From Diplosphaera chodatii (Eukaryota; Chlorophyta; Trebouxiophyceae; Prasiolales; Stichococcaceae), in assembly GCA_032358165.1 (NCBI GenBank), contig JAALGY010000041.1, positions 2,294,001 through 2,358,000 of the forward strand: DNA of 64,000 nt, in the 5' to 3' direction. Both the position numbers and the translations under genes were made by a program. The notes beneath the pieces are model-generated. The model did not search any database. It worked only from the letters and a program-made list of their open reading frames with translations, and was not told where the DNA came from. Position 1 is the stretch's first letter. The number at the start of each line of letters is the position of its first letter. Of the stretch, positions 1 to 9,003 are shown piece by piece.

Positions 1-81
1 GCTGCAAAGGAGACGGATGTGTCCTTCTGTCAGCGGCTCACAGTCGAGGCCGGCGTGACACTCATACCAGTAAGGCCTTGT

Positions 82-451
82 TCAAATTGAAGACACCATA
101 GCCTCCAGCAAACAAATTTGCGCTGCCAACTGCATAGACGTGGGCAGCCTCCTAGTGATGGCTTTGCGCCAGCTGCCGTCTGTGATGTGTTGCCAGCGAT
201 GCAGACAGACACCTGGAACTGCATCACCGCAGGTCAGCGCCTTCTACAGCAGCCCAGACCCGCCGCACCATCTCGTGAGGTTCTGCTTCTGCAAAAACAT
301 GGACAAGCTCCGGCGAGCGTGCGATCAGCTGGAGGAGTATTTCAGGTGACACACGCCTGAGCGTGTGAGCAGCAGCGTACTCTTCCTGGGTGTGGCGAGC
401 CCCAGGGTAATTCAGTGAGTGCTGGTACTGAAACTCAAGTGATGCGGCCAT
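82..451 (-). CDS. Short unassigned gene, about two exons, model tentative
   Basis: A minus-strand reading frame from an ATG at 449-451 gives a protein-like stretch rich in E, A and L, with segments such as EEYAAAHTLRR and VHVFAEAEPHEMVRR. A second stretch at about 82-215 reads KAITRRLPTSMQL and ends in TGA at 82-84. A GT donor lies just after ADLR near 227, but I could not find an acceptor that keeps phase, so the joint is open. No family is recognised. The next gene upstream on the same strand is the dehydrogenase that ends at 1265. The gene could also be the 3' part of something larger, although a stop is present inside the window. Confidence 0.35.
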
Positions 452-1051
452 TGATGAAGAGCGACATAGCCTAAACAATTATTGTCGTCAGGCTCCAATT
501 TGATTACATTCTTTGTATAACATTTGAGTCACACGACACCATAGCTCCAGCAGTCCCCAGTTTTGCAGCCTCAGTGCAGGTTCCTAGTCTTTGACACATG
601 CCATTGACCATGCTGAGTTTACAATCTCAAAACATTGTTCCACTGCAACCAAACTGCATTCAAACCACTTGCTCTGTGCTTACTGCGAGCTGTGGAAGTG
701 AGCATATTCAACGGCTGCCAGATTACCCGGCACTCTATCTGGGCAAATTACGGCAGCAGTGATAGTCATGCCTATGTTCAACACTGGGGAACATTATCAT
801 CTTAAACCTGCAGCGCAATGCACGTCTGCAGTTTGGGACTCCGCACTTTCTATCACCTAGGTACAGGCTTGCAACGTGTTGTGGTCTGGCACCACAACCT
901 GTACGCTCACACACTCTTGACGCAAACCAACGTTTACCTCATTTTGCAGAGTGCTGACATCGAACCGAAGCACCAGCGAGCTGAGCGCTGCCACAGCGAC
1001 CCTCAAGGCAGTTGGCCGGTCAGTCAAGGTTGAACATGACCTGCATCAGAT

Positions 1052-1071
1052 ACAACAGGACGTCCTGTTGT
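1052..1071. repeat. Perfect 20-bp palindrome
   Basis: Positions 1052-1071 equal their own reverse complement, centred on ACGT. The next pair outward does not match. It lies downstream of the dehydrogenase stop, so it could be a 3'-end hairpin or a dimeric protein site; neither is shown. Confidence 0.8.
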
Positions 1072-1085
1072 GAGATCTGCTGCGA

Positions 1086-1133
1086 GTTGTATACCGCAGA
1101 CTGTTGTACCGCAGACTGTTGTATACCGCAGAC
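1086..1133. repeat. Three tandem copies of a 16-18 bp motif
   Basis: The motif GTTGTA(TA)CCGCAGACT occurs three times in tandem; the middle copy lacks the TA dinucleotide. It lies about 15 bp from the palindrome at 1052-1071. Confidence 0.75.
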
Positions 1134-1264
1134 TCCGCACAAACAGGACCACCCTCGATGGATCGCATGTGGGAAGGCAGCCCCATAGCTATGGTTACCT
1201 GGTGAACATTGTCCTGCGACAGCGTTGGTAAATGAATTCCTGCAAGGATCTCAACAAGCTTGGG

Positions 1265-4090
1265 TCACAGGCCCACCTTGACTGCCCCCGTCTGGGCTGA
1301 CCGCGCAGCGCAGTCGAAGCCGTCGGTGACACCCTGCGCGCTGAAGCCGAAGCGGTGCGTGATCATCGGCATCACGTCCACCGCCCCGCGCCCCAGCAGC
1401 TCCAGGCACAGCGGCCACTGCAGACACACCTCAATTTATCCACAGGGTTGCAGCCACTCTACAGGAGTCGATAGGGCCCGTTGTTGGGCATCACTGCATC
1501 GCTGTTTGCCACACTGACTTCATGTACAGCGGCCTCCGCATGCACACAGCCTGCACATCACACAAGCACGAGGTGCTTCGGTGTCGACAGTTCAGTGCTG
1601 CCTCCGCCTGCAGTCTGCAGCTGCTGCTCATGCGAAGCCGCACCGTGTTGACGTAGCGGAAGGAGGAGACGATATCGATCTCGTGGATCTGGGCGTGCGT
1701 CATGTCCAGGCGGTGCACCTCGGAGCCCATGCCCACCAGAACCGCCCGACCCCCGGCTCGGCATGCCCGCATTGCCGCCTGCAGAATAATGAAAAGAGCG
1801 CGAATTCGATGTAGGTCTGAGTATGGTGATGGGGTACACGGGATCGGTTGCCTGTGTGGGGAAGCCCGTGTGCCTGGTCTGCCGGCAACATGCGGGGCCA
1901 TCTGCGAGGAGCTGCACACTGCTAAGGCACACCAGTCCCGCACCGGTGCGACGGTAGGCGAGTCCACACTTCACAGATGCATGTCCTTTCCCAGGACACA
2001 TGTGCTGTCAGCGGTGAGCATGTCCACGGACTGTGCGGTGTGCAGCTCGGGGTACGCATGCAAGTGCCGGACATGCATGGTGGCTTCGAAGCCTCGGGGT
2101 GCGCATGCAAGTGCCGGACCTGCATGGTGGCCTCGAAGCCTCGGGGTGCACATGCAGGTGCCGGACCTGCATGGTGGCCTCGAAGCCGACGCAGTCGAAC
2201 ACCACCGCTGGGCCCCGCGGCCCCAGGGCCGCCTTTATGCGGTCCCCCACCGCCAGCGGCGCCTGGCCGCCGTCCGACAGGATGCCGATGTCCGCCCCCA
2301 CCCGCTGCGCGATCTGCACCGCAGCCAGCTGCGCTGTCAGTGCGTTCTCAGGGTCTTGCCATCTGCAACACAGACTGATGGTCAGATGTGCCCCTGGAAC
2401 ACTGCAAGTCATGCGCCAACCTGTGGGCGCAGTCTGCAAAAGTGGAACATTGGGGCTGCGGCACAGGAGGCACCACAGACCACATGCTGCCAAGGCAGCC
2501 TGGCAGGCGTATCCAGCAAACATGCGGGCGAGCAGCGCCGGCGGCATAGTGTTGCACACCTCCAGGTTGGCCTGCTTCATGTCCACGACCGCCACCCTGC
2601 CGGCGCCCAGCGCCTTGGCTGCCATGGTCGTCACCAGCCCTGTATGTGGCAGGACCGAGGGTGTGACTGGCGCTGGCTCCACATGCCTTTGACGGCAGTC
2701 GTTGGGTGCTGACATCGCTTCTATACGCACGGCACTGCAGGTTGCTGTAGTGCATTCACCTGGCCCAGGAGTATGTACACGGTTGTACACGTCAAAGACA
2801 GCCAGCACATTGAGCAGACATGCCTACCGATCGGGCCTGAGCCGATGACGGCGACGTCCGCGCCCGGCGGTATTGCGGCCCGCCGCACCGCGTGCACGCC
2901 GACCGACAGCGGCTCGCACATCGCGCCCTCCTCGTGGCTCACGCCCTCCGGCAGCTTGTAGCAGAAGCTCGCCGGGTGGTCGACGAACTGCGGAAAGTTC
3001 AGCAGGAAGCCCGACTCGGCATGGCTGTGACCAGGGTTGCATGCAGACAGAGGCTGAATGTGACAGCAGTATTGGGGTCATTGCAGATCGTCTCACGAGC
3101 TGCGGCAAGTTGCTCATGCCGTTTTTCGAACTTGCTACATCACTACAGTTTGCAGGGGCTGCGGACATTTGTGCAGACAGGGCAGCTGGCGGCATGAGCT
3201 CTGCACATCTGACAGTCACACGCCTGAGCAAGGGCGCCGTGATTTGGCGGCGTCGCAAACATCTTGATGTCCGGGTCCAGGTTGTAGCGCCCCTCGCGCG
3301 TGTAGACGTTGTTGCAGCAGGGCACGCCCGGCTCCAGGGCCACCGGGTCGCCCACCTGGAAGGAAACGAAGGGACTCTGCTGAAAATCACCCGCTTGAAA
3401 GGCATGTCGCTCGCCTGCCCGGCACCAGGTGTGTGGCCAGCGGCAGGCAGGCAGGCATCAGCGGGCGCCGTGAGGGATGGTTGTCAAGAGGGAACACCTG
3501 TGAGCCTCTTTACTGCGCATGTACACGCAGCAGCCTGGCATGCTTGAGTATGGGCGAAAGCAGGCAGGTGCATGGTAACCTGCAGGTGCTGCACCCCATG
3601 CCCGACCTGTACCACGCTGCCGGCGGCCTCATGGCCGATCACCATGGGCTCGTTGACCACGAAGTGACCGAAGTGGCCCTGCACGCAAAAGAAACGCTGT
3701 GGATTGGCCCTCGGCACAATGCCATCGCCAGTCCCTGATGGCGCCACCATGAGATATGGATTTTCAATGTGGTGCTCTGGGTATCAGATTGCTGCTCGGC
3801 ACCACACCCCATGACAGGTTGTCGACATTCACTGCGCAATGGCATGGTTCCTACCTTCTGCAGGTAGTGGATGTCAGTGCGGCAGATACCCATGGCCTTG
3901 ATGGCCACTCTGACCTCCCCGGGGGCCGGAGACTCTGGCAGTGGCGGCGCCTGCTGAGCAGAGTTTCGAGGTTGCGAGGCGTGAAACTCATTCAGGTGCT
4001 TGTCGAGGCTGGCAGAACCCGATGCGGCTTGCCTGCTCAAAGCGCAGATCGTTGATGCCGTACAGCAGCGCGGCATTGTTCCCAGCGGAA
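1265..4090 (-). CDS. Zinc-dependent medium-chain dehydrogenase, sorbitol/xylitol dehydrogenase-like
   Basis: Predicted NAD-dependent polyol dehydrogenase that oxidises sorbitol-type alcohols to ketoses. Exons in gene order: (about 4090)-4033, 3950-3855, 3678-3580, 3355-3224, 2987-2828, 2639-2560, 2328-2167, 1778-1644, 1417-1265, all phase-matched. Catalytic-zinc landmarks are visible: Cys in GICRTDIHY, His-Glu in VIGHEAAG, Glu in GAMCEPLSVGVHA. The structural-zinc cysteines are missing (CCNNVYTREGRYNL), as in animal sorbitol dehydrogenases. The Rossmann motif GSGPIGLV spans an exon joint. The C-terminus ends GAVKVGL. The first intron (3951-4032) has a GC donor. The intron after 3224 is either GC-AG or uses GT two bases on with an acceptor near 3029, adding about 14 residues. 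The start codon is unresolved; an ATG at 4447-4449 opens a possible targeting exon. Substrate is inferred from family only. Confidence 0.85.
2055..2188. repeat. 47-bp minisatellite (2.9 copies) across an exon-intron boundary
   Basis: Copies begin at 2055, 2102 and 2149 with few differences. On the minus strand each copy contains the last codons of a dehydrogenase exon (GFEATMQ or a close variant) plus the following donor region. The exon end is thus copied into the intron. The copy nearest the exon body supplies the donor I use at 2166; the second retains the same CAG-GT context and the third reads CAT-GT. Confidence 0.85.
3951..4032 (-). other. GC-AG intron in the dehydrogenase gene (82 bp)
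   Basis: The donor reads CAG then GCAAGC and the acceptor CAGCAG. The phase-0 joint gives NDLRFEQ followed by APPLPESP, matching the N-terminal layout of the family. No GT donor gives this joint. Confidence 0.75.
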
Positions 4091-5582
4091 GGCTGCGGGC
4101 TTGTGCTGAGGTGGCGGAGGTGCTGCAAGCCGCTGCGAGCATGGCAGGGAAACTGTCATGCGTTTAGCAATCATTGGGAATCGCACCACAAGCTTTGTAG
4201 TGAGCGTACACAGATGTTGCAGTTGCAGTATGCAGAGCTCAAGACCGAGTGTTGCGGTGGAACAGTGCTGGAATTGCTGGTCTGCAACACTGCATGCGTT
4301 GTCCTGCAGCAGTGGGCTTGCCTATGTAATCTCGTGTTGGATCTGTCCAGCCTGATTTGTAGCATGTCTGCTGTAGCTGCAGCATCGTGGTGCAGCGTGC
4401 GCAACCACTGCTGTGCTAGACCAACAGCGGCACGCCTGCCGGCCGCCATGTGATGCCGTGGCTTGATCGAACGTCTTTCTACCACTCAGGACATCACCTG
4501 TCTTACTCTGACTGTAAAAAACGATTTGCCGGCTTCGAAACTTTCAATGTAGGGTCTGGATCACTTTGGTCGGCTTTGAACTAGGATCCGTGCTGTAGCT
4601 GGCCGCGCGATCACTGGCAGGAAAGAAACCAGCGAAGTGCTTAGACAAAGTCTTGCTTTGATCGGACAGGCGTTGTGTGTCTGAGAAGGTGGGATCTCGA
4701 CAATGCAGATGCTTGACAGCTTCACACATACCCAGGGGATTGCAACCAAGTGCGTTGGGGCCTATCTTGGTCCTGAGGTGATACCTCTTCACAGCTCAAG
4801 ACACTCGCAAACTCGCTGCTCGTGTACCGAGGGTTGCACGCCCGCTGAGGGGCATGACAGTTCCCAACTGCACTTGGACATGCAACCCCCAACCTATCTT
4901 CAGGACACCAGCGCTGCAGCGCTATGCCTACACATGCCACTCATGTACGTTGTGACTATACAGTCACCTGTGACCATACATAGCCGGACTACTGAAACCA
5001 TTCACCATGCAATGATAACATACCTCCGTGCAACTTACCTTACCAGTGCCGGCAGATGCTGAAACATGTGGGGCTGCGGCACGTCAGAACCTGCCGCTGT
5101 GCTGCACCCGCAGCTGTGCGTGCTGCTGCATGACCTCGAACAGCAGCACCAGCTGTGGCTGTTCATCTGCGTCATTGCCATGCTGCTGCCTGATGCAGCT
5201 GCTATTACACCTCCAGCCGCCATGACCTTCGCATCTGGTGCTCACTCAGCTGCTGTCATTGCTGCACTGTGCTGCCGCGTGTGCTTGATGTCAAAATACT
5301 GCACGTTCATCTGCCGCTCCCCCCGTACCATCATTCACGTTGTTGGCGCCCCGGACTGTCGCTGCCATTGACGCCGCAGCCGCCATAGCTGCAAGGAGAT
5401 GAAAGGCAGATCATGCATCCGTGGAGCCTGACAGCAACCTGCAGCTGCAAGCACGTGCAGGACCGGATGAGCTGGACCATCCCCCGTGCTTGCACAGCCT
5501 TGCTGTAGACTCAGTGGACTGCTTGCGCTCCTGCAGCCGCTCAGGCAGCAGAGTCCCCGGAAACCCTGCTGCTGTCAGCAAT
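4091..5582. other. Mostly intergenic; possible small unresolved minus-strand exons near 5084-5370
   Basis: The 5' exon of the dehydrogenase may fall in 4171-4449. Around 5084-5370 the minus strand has short protein-like pieces, for example QPQLVLLFEVMQQHAQLRV before a stop, and an ATG-led piece MAATVRGANNV, but I could not join them with consistent splice phases. Nothing convincing was seen between 4500 and 5050. Confidence 0.3.
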
Positions 5583-6350
5583 CTACAGATCGCTGTCCTT
5601 GCACGCATCATGCTTGCGCGCATCATGCTGATATGGCGGCTGACCTGCGTCGTGTTGACGGCGGGCGGCCTTGGCGGCCTCCGCCACCCGCCTGCGGTGC
5701 GACACGATGGCGCTGTTTGGGTCCAGCCGCCCAGGCACGTGCACGAAGCGCACCGCCGCGCCGCGCACGTGCAGCATGGCCAGCCGCGTCTTCTCCTTCT
5801 GCATGCATGGCAGGCGCGCCTAAAGCCTGGACATACGTGTGGTGTGCCCCTGATGCTGAAACAGCCATACGTCTCGCAGCATGCCCACTGGTGCATTCTC
5901 AGCCACGCACTGTGTCTCAAGGCCTTTCTGCAAGCGTGAAGTTGAGATGTTCATGCCAGCATAAGTGCCTCCGGGGCGAATTGCTGCACCTACACAACAC
6001 CCACCTCAACGTTCTCAAACACGACGTCCGTCAGCGTCAGGCCCATGCCAGCGTCCACGCTCTCCAGCGTGCCACGCACGATCATGTCGCGCTTCAGCTC
6101 CACCACCAGCCTGCGGATCAGCATGCATGCCACATCAGGATGTGATGCCGCCGGCACCTACTTTCGGCCGCATCAAGAAATATGTGGCTCGTGTTGTACA
6201 TGTGAAAATGGCTTCATGCTGGCGTACTACTGAGTTGATTCCTCGGCAAAACAGAAAGGCGATTTGAGCAACGTAGTTTGCAGGCTACGTGTCGCACTTG
6301 GACCCTTGCAGCGCTTGCAGGAAGCAGGCGAGCGTGTTGCCTCGCGGCAT
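5583..6350 (-). CDS. LSM10: Sm-like protein, LSm10-like
   Basis: Sm-fold RNA-binding subunit; in animals LSm10 replaces SmD1 in the U7 snRNP that processes histone pre-mRNA. Three exons, 6350-6304, 6110-6005 and 5798-5583, join in phase to about 122 residues, close to the usual length of animal LSm10. The start MPRGNTLACFLQALQG resembles the LSm10 N-terminus. Sm1 reads VVELKRDMIVRGTLESVD and Sm2 reads MLHVRGAAVRFVHVPG. The usual Met-Asn of Sm1 is Met-Gly here (DAGMGLTL). After Sm2 comes a basic Ala/Arg-rich tail. An alternative donor (CAG then GTCAGC) near 5650 could shorten the last exon. SmD1 is the main alternative; the VRFVHVP motif and the N-terminus favour LSm10. Confidence 0.75.
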
Positions 6351-6679
6351 GCCAGCGATCAGCTGGTTGAATGCTACTATACTAGCTCTGGGGTCACCCG
6401 CAGATCAAATTGCTGTGCCTACAATGCAAGTGGCTAAGAGCAGGCGCGGTCCCTTGTGCGTCAGCATCGAGGCTGAAGCGACCTTCCGTTGCATGGCTCC
6501 CAAGATTTGTCAGCTGTTCAGAGCTCATCTCGACAACAACTGGGTCATCGTGAAGTGTTTATGCTCTGGAGAGCTGGTATGCAAAAGGAAGTGTGAAGCA
6601 TGTGCCCTAAGCGAGAATCATACCACTAGACCAATCACCCAATGGGACACCCATCAGATGTTTGATAGGGAGGGGTGAT
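6351..6679. other. Upstream region of the LSm10-like gene, nothing else seen
   Basis: No protein-like frame or RNA signature was found here. It should hold the promoter and 5' UTR of the LSm10-like gene. Confidence 0.4.
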
Positions 6680-7286
6680 CCGCGAATTGAACGCGGGACC
6701 TCTCGCAAGTCAGTACTGGCTTTTGTGGCAACTTCCCATACGATCACGTGGCTTTAAAAATAGCAATTATATTACCGCATAGCCGCTTGTCAAAATCGTG
6801 GTGGTTTCAGGGTTTACCACCGGGTTCCTCCTGCCGGGCTGAGCCCGCCGCCTGCTTCATGCACGGCGGCTGCACTCATTTGAGCCTTGATGGTTTTGAG
6901 TTGTTTCCCCGTGTGCCTTTGGGTGCATCCAGGGTGCGGCCATTGTGCTAAACCCTGGTGCTCCACAGTTCTTGGACACCAGCATTGATTGTTGTGTGAC
7001 CAGTGGAGTATATGGGATGTAATCGCCTTCATTTTTTTAGTTTGGCCTAACGAAGTTAGTCCAAACTTTTGCGTTTAAGCGGTGTACCGAGGCTAAACCC
7101 TGGGGACAGATTTCCGGAACAGCGCATGGCGCCCTGCGGCTGCACGGCCTGTCGGCACCCGGCTTGAAACCTCACGGACCTTTCTGCGTACCGCTCAAAG
7201 CCGCTTGCGCGTGGCCGCGCGGCCCGTCGCCGTCGCGGGCCGGCGTCGTAGGTTTCGTGTCGAATCGTGCCCGAGTGGGAGAGGGA
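6680..7286. other. GC-rich structured non-coding tract next to the truncated MRS2 gene
   Basis: No frame here looks like protein. At its left edge (about 6677-6710) the minus strand contains a T-arm-like stem-loop (CCGCG, loop TTCAATT, CGCGG), but no cloverleaf can be closed around it. A strong hairpin sits at 7039-7067 between T-runs. The motif GCTAAACCCTGG occurs twice (near 6948 and 7091). The tract abuts the point where MRS2 homology stops. It could be a degenerate short interspersed element, a structured RNA gene or rearranged DNA. Confidence 0.35.
7039..7067. other. Strong hairpin flanked by T-runs
   Basis: 7039-7045 pairs with 7061-7067 (7 bp) and 7047-7051 with 7055-7059 (5 bp), with one mismatch and a GAA loop. 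T-runs lie just before and just after it on the plus strand. It looks like a terminator or the end of a small RNA; no gene assignment is possible. Confidence 0.6.
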
Positions 7287-8511
7287 CTAAGTTAAGTGTT
7301 TTTCCAACGACGGGGTGGTGGCACGGAAAGTGTTCAGCTCCAGAGTGCCCGTCTCCCCAGCCATCACTGACAGTGCAGTGTCCAGAGCAGCTTCCAGGCA
7401 GCACAGCTCGAATGGCAGATCCCCGTGCTGCATGAACGCTGGCTTCGTTCTGCCACTGCGCACAGTATGCCTCGCTTGCGTATGGGGTCTCATGCCTGAT
7501 TTGGGTGGCCATGCAGGCTGTCCAGCTGCTAGAGGACCCCGTGCCCTTGACATGCGCAGGTTCCTCTCTGAGATCCCAGGTATATCAACTTCGATTGAAG
7601 GGTAGTTCCCACCTGTCTGCATCAGAGGATGGGTTGCTGTGATTTGCACCATGCCCGCGAACACACTGCCGAAGATGCTGTACAAAACTGCCCTGCAGTT
7701 TGGCTGCCTGCCCCACCAGCAGTGACTCCCCAGGCACCGGCACGCTCAGCACGAAGGCCTACACCAGGGTCGTAGGGTGCTTAATGCCTGGACAGCTGGC
7801 TGACTGCCTTCATGCAGGCAGGCGTCATGCGGGATTGTACCGCCACACCGGGTTGCCATTGCAGGCTGACCTCGTCATGGGTGATGATCATACGCAACGC
7901 CTCAAAGTTGACAATGATCGCCTTCAGCCGGACGAAGAGAGCAATCGGGTATGGGATGCGCAGGGATGGGTCCAGCGTCCTGCAGTAACACAGCAGCACC
8001 ATCTGAGAGGCGTGTTAGCACCACACACCGAATCTGCTGCTCCAATTGGCACCCGTAGGCTGTTTGTCAGCACCAGCATCCTCTGAGCCCACCTGAGGTC
8101 CCGGAATGGGATGCTGAGCTCCTGCACCAAGTGCTGCTTGTCGGCCTGCAGCCACGCGGCGGTTGCTGGGAGGCATACGCAGAATCATGCATCTTGCGTA
8201 CTGGCACGCACTCCTGCGCATCCACTAACAGCTGTGCAACTATGAACCTGGATTGCATTGATGTTGCCAAGCGCATCCACCCGCAACCATTGCTGCGGCG
8301 AGAAACCGGCACCGTTGTTGGCGCTGGGGCCCTGTGTCGCCGGATAGGACGGTGTACAGCCTGCTCAGCAACGAAAGATGTAAGAAACTAAGAATGTGTC
8401 ATGTCAGGATTGCGGCACAGTCATGCGGCGCGCATCGCCAGCAGGGCTTGCTGTAGAGCGCTTACTTTCGTGGAGCCTCTGATAAGCTCCACGCCACTCA
8501 TTCCCATGCAT
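7287..8511 (-). CDS. MRS2/CorA-type magnesium transporter, truncated before the membrane domain
   Basis: MRS2 proteins are pentameric Mg2+ channels of mitochondria, plastids and other membranes. Exons 8511-8466, 8360-8248, 8145-8093, 7979-7871, 7758-7613 and 7455-7287 join in phase to about 211 residues. Family landmarks: QQWLRVDALGN, the block LSIPFRDLRTLDPSL, then KAIIVNFEALRMIITHDE, and DLPFELCCLEAALDTAL. After LELNTF the sequence departs from the family and reaches TAG at 7287-7289. The long helix, the two C-terminal membrane helices and the GMN signature are absent, and no frame further along this strand carries them. Usual length is about 400 residues. Either a pseudogene, a broken allele, or the remaining exons were displaced. 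Start codon chosen as the ATG that keeps phase. Confidence 0.75.
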
Positions 8512-9003
8512 GCCGATCCCGTGTTTACCACTGGCAACAATGGCTGTGTTGTGCTTCTGCTCGTAACCTGGATCGACACCGCTACGGGGTTTGATTTCCT
8601 TCCTCGAGAAACGTTGGACCCTGCTGTAGGGTCAGATTGTGACACGCACTCGGGTGCACAAGTCTGTTTCCACTTGCAAATCAATGGCATGCTACTAACT
8701 TGAAGCTAGACAGCCCCTGGGTTGCTGTGCCAGGTCAGCATGCAGATACTGTACATCATGGTCTCGCCAGCCACCTCGATTCGCCAGTAACGCTTGAAAT
8801 ATAGAGTGCAAATTGTCAACACGTATTGGCGTACAATGATTGTGGCCTTGCTGTGCCGTGTGCTGCTGGTGCTGACTTGACCATTTGGTGCGGGTGCGCC
8901 GCTGCATCCTGCACACGCACCTAAACTGCATCCTGCTGGCCTGCCAGAGTTGGCAGCTGGCTCTCTGAGAGCACCATGGCCACCCTGCGGTGACAGCGAC
9001 TCC
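8512..9003. promoter_or_regulatory. Divergent upstream region between MRS2-like and TMEM135-like genes
   Basis: About 490 bp separate the two start codons on opposite strands. No clear core-promoter motif was recognised. Confidence 0.4.

Larger units (their letters stand above)
452..1264. other. Intergenic, no gene seen, two small repeat structures
   Basis: No reading frame here has protein-like composition. It holds a perfect 20-bp palindrome at 1052-1071 and a short triplicated motif at 1086-1133, annotated separately. Confidence 0.5.

Noticed and set aside
1702..2712. 336-codon plus-strand frame
   Set aside because: Antisense to the dehydrogenase exons and minisatellite; the repeated peptides are the shadow of the 47-bp repeat.
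6677..6755. Possible tRNA gene on the minus strand
   Set aside because: Only the T-arm is convincing. The anticodon stem has a mismatch and a six-base loop, and the D arm cannot be drawn.
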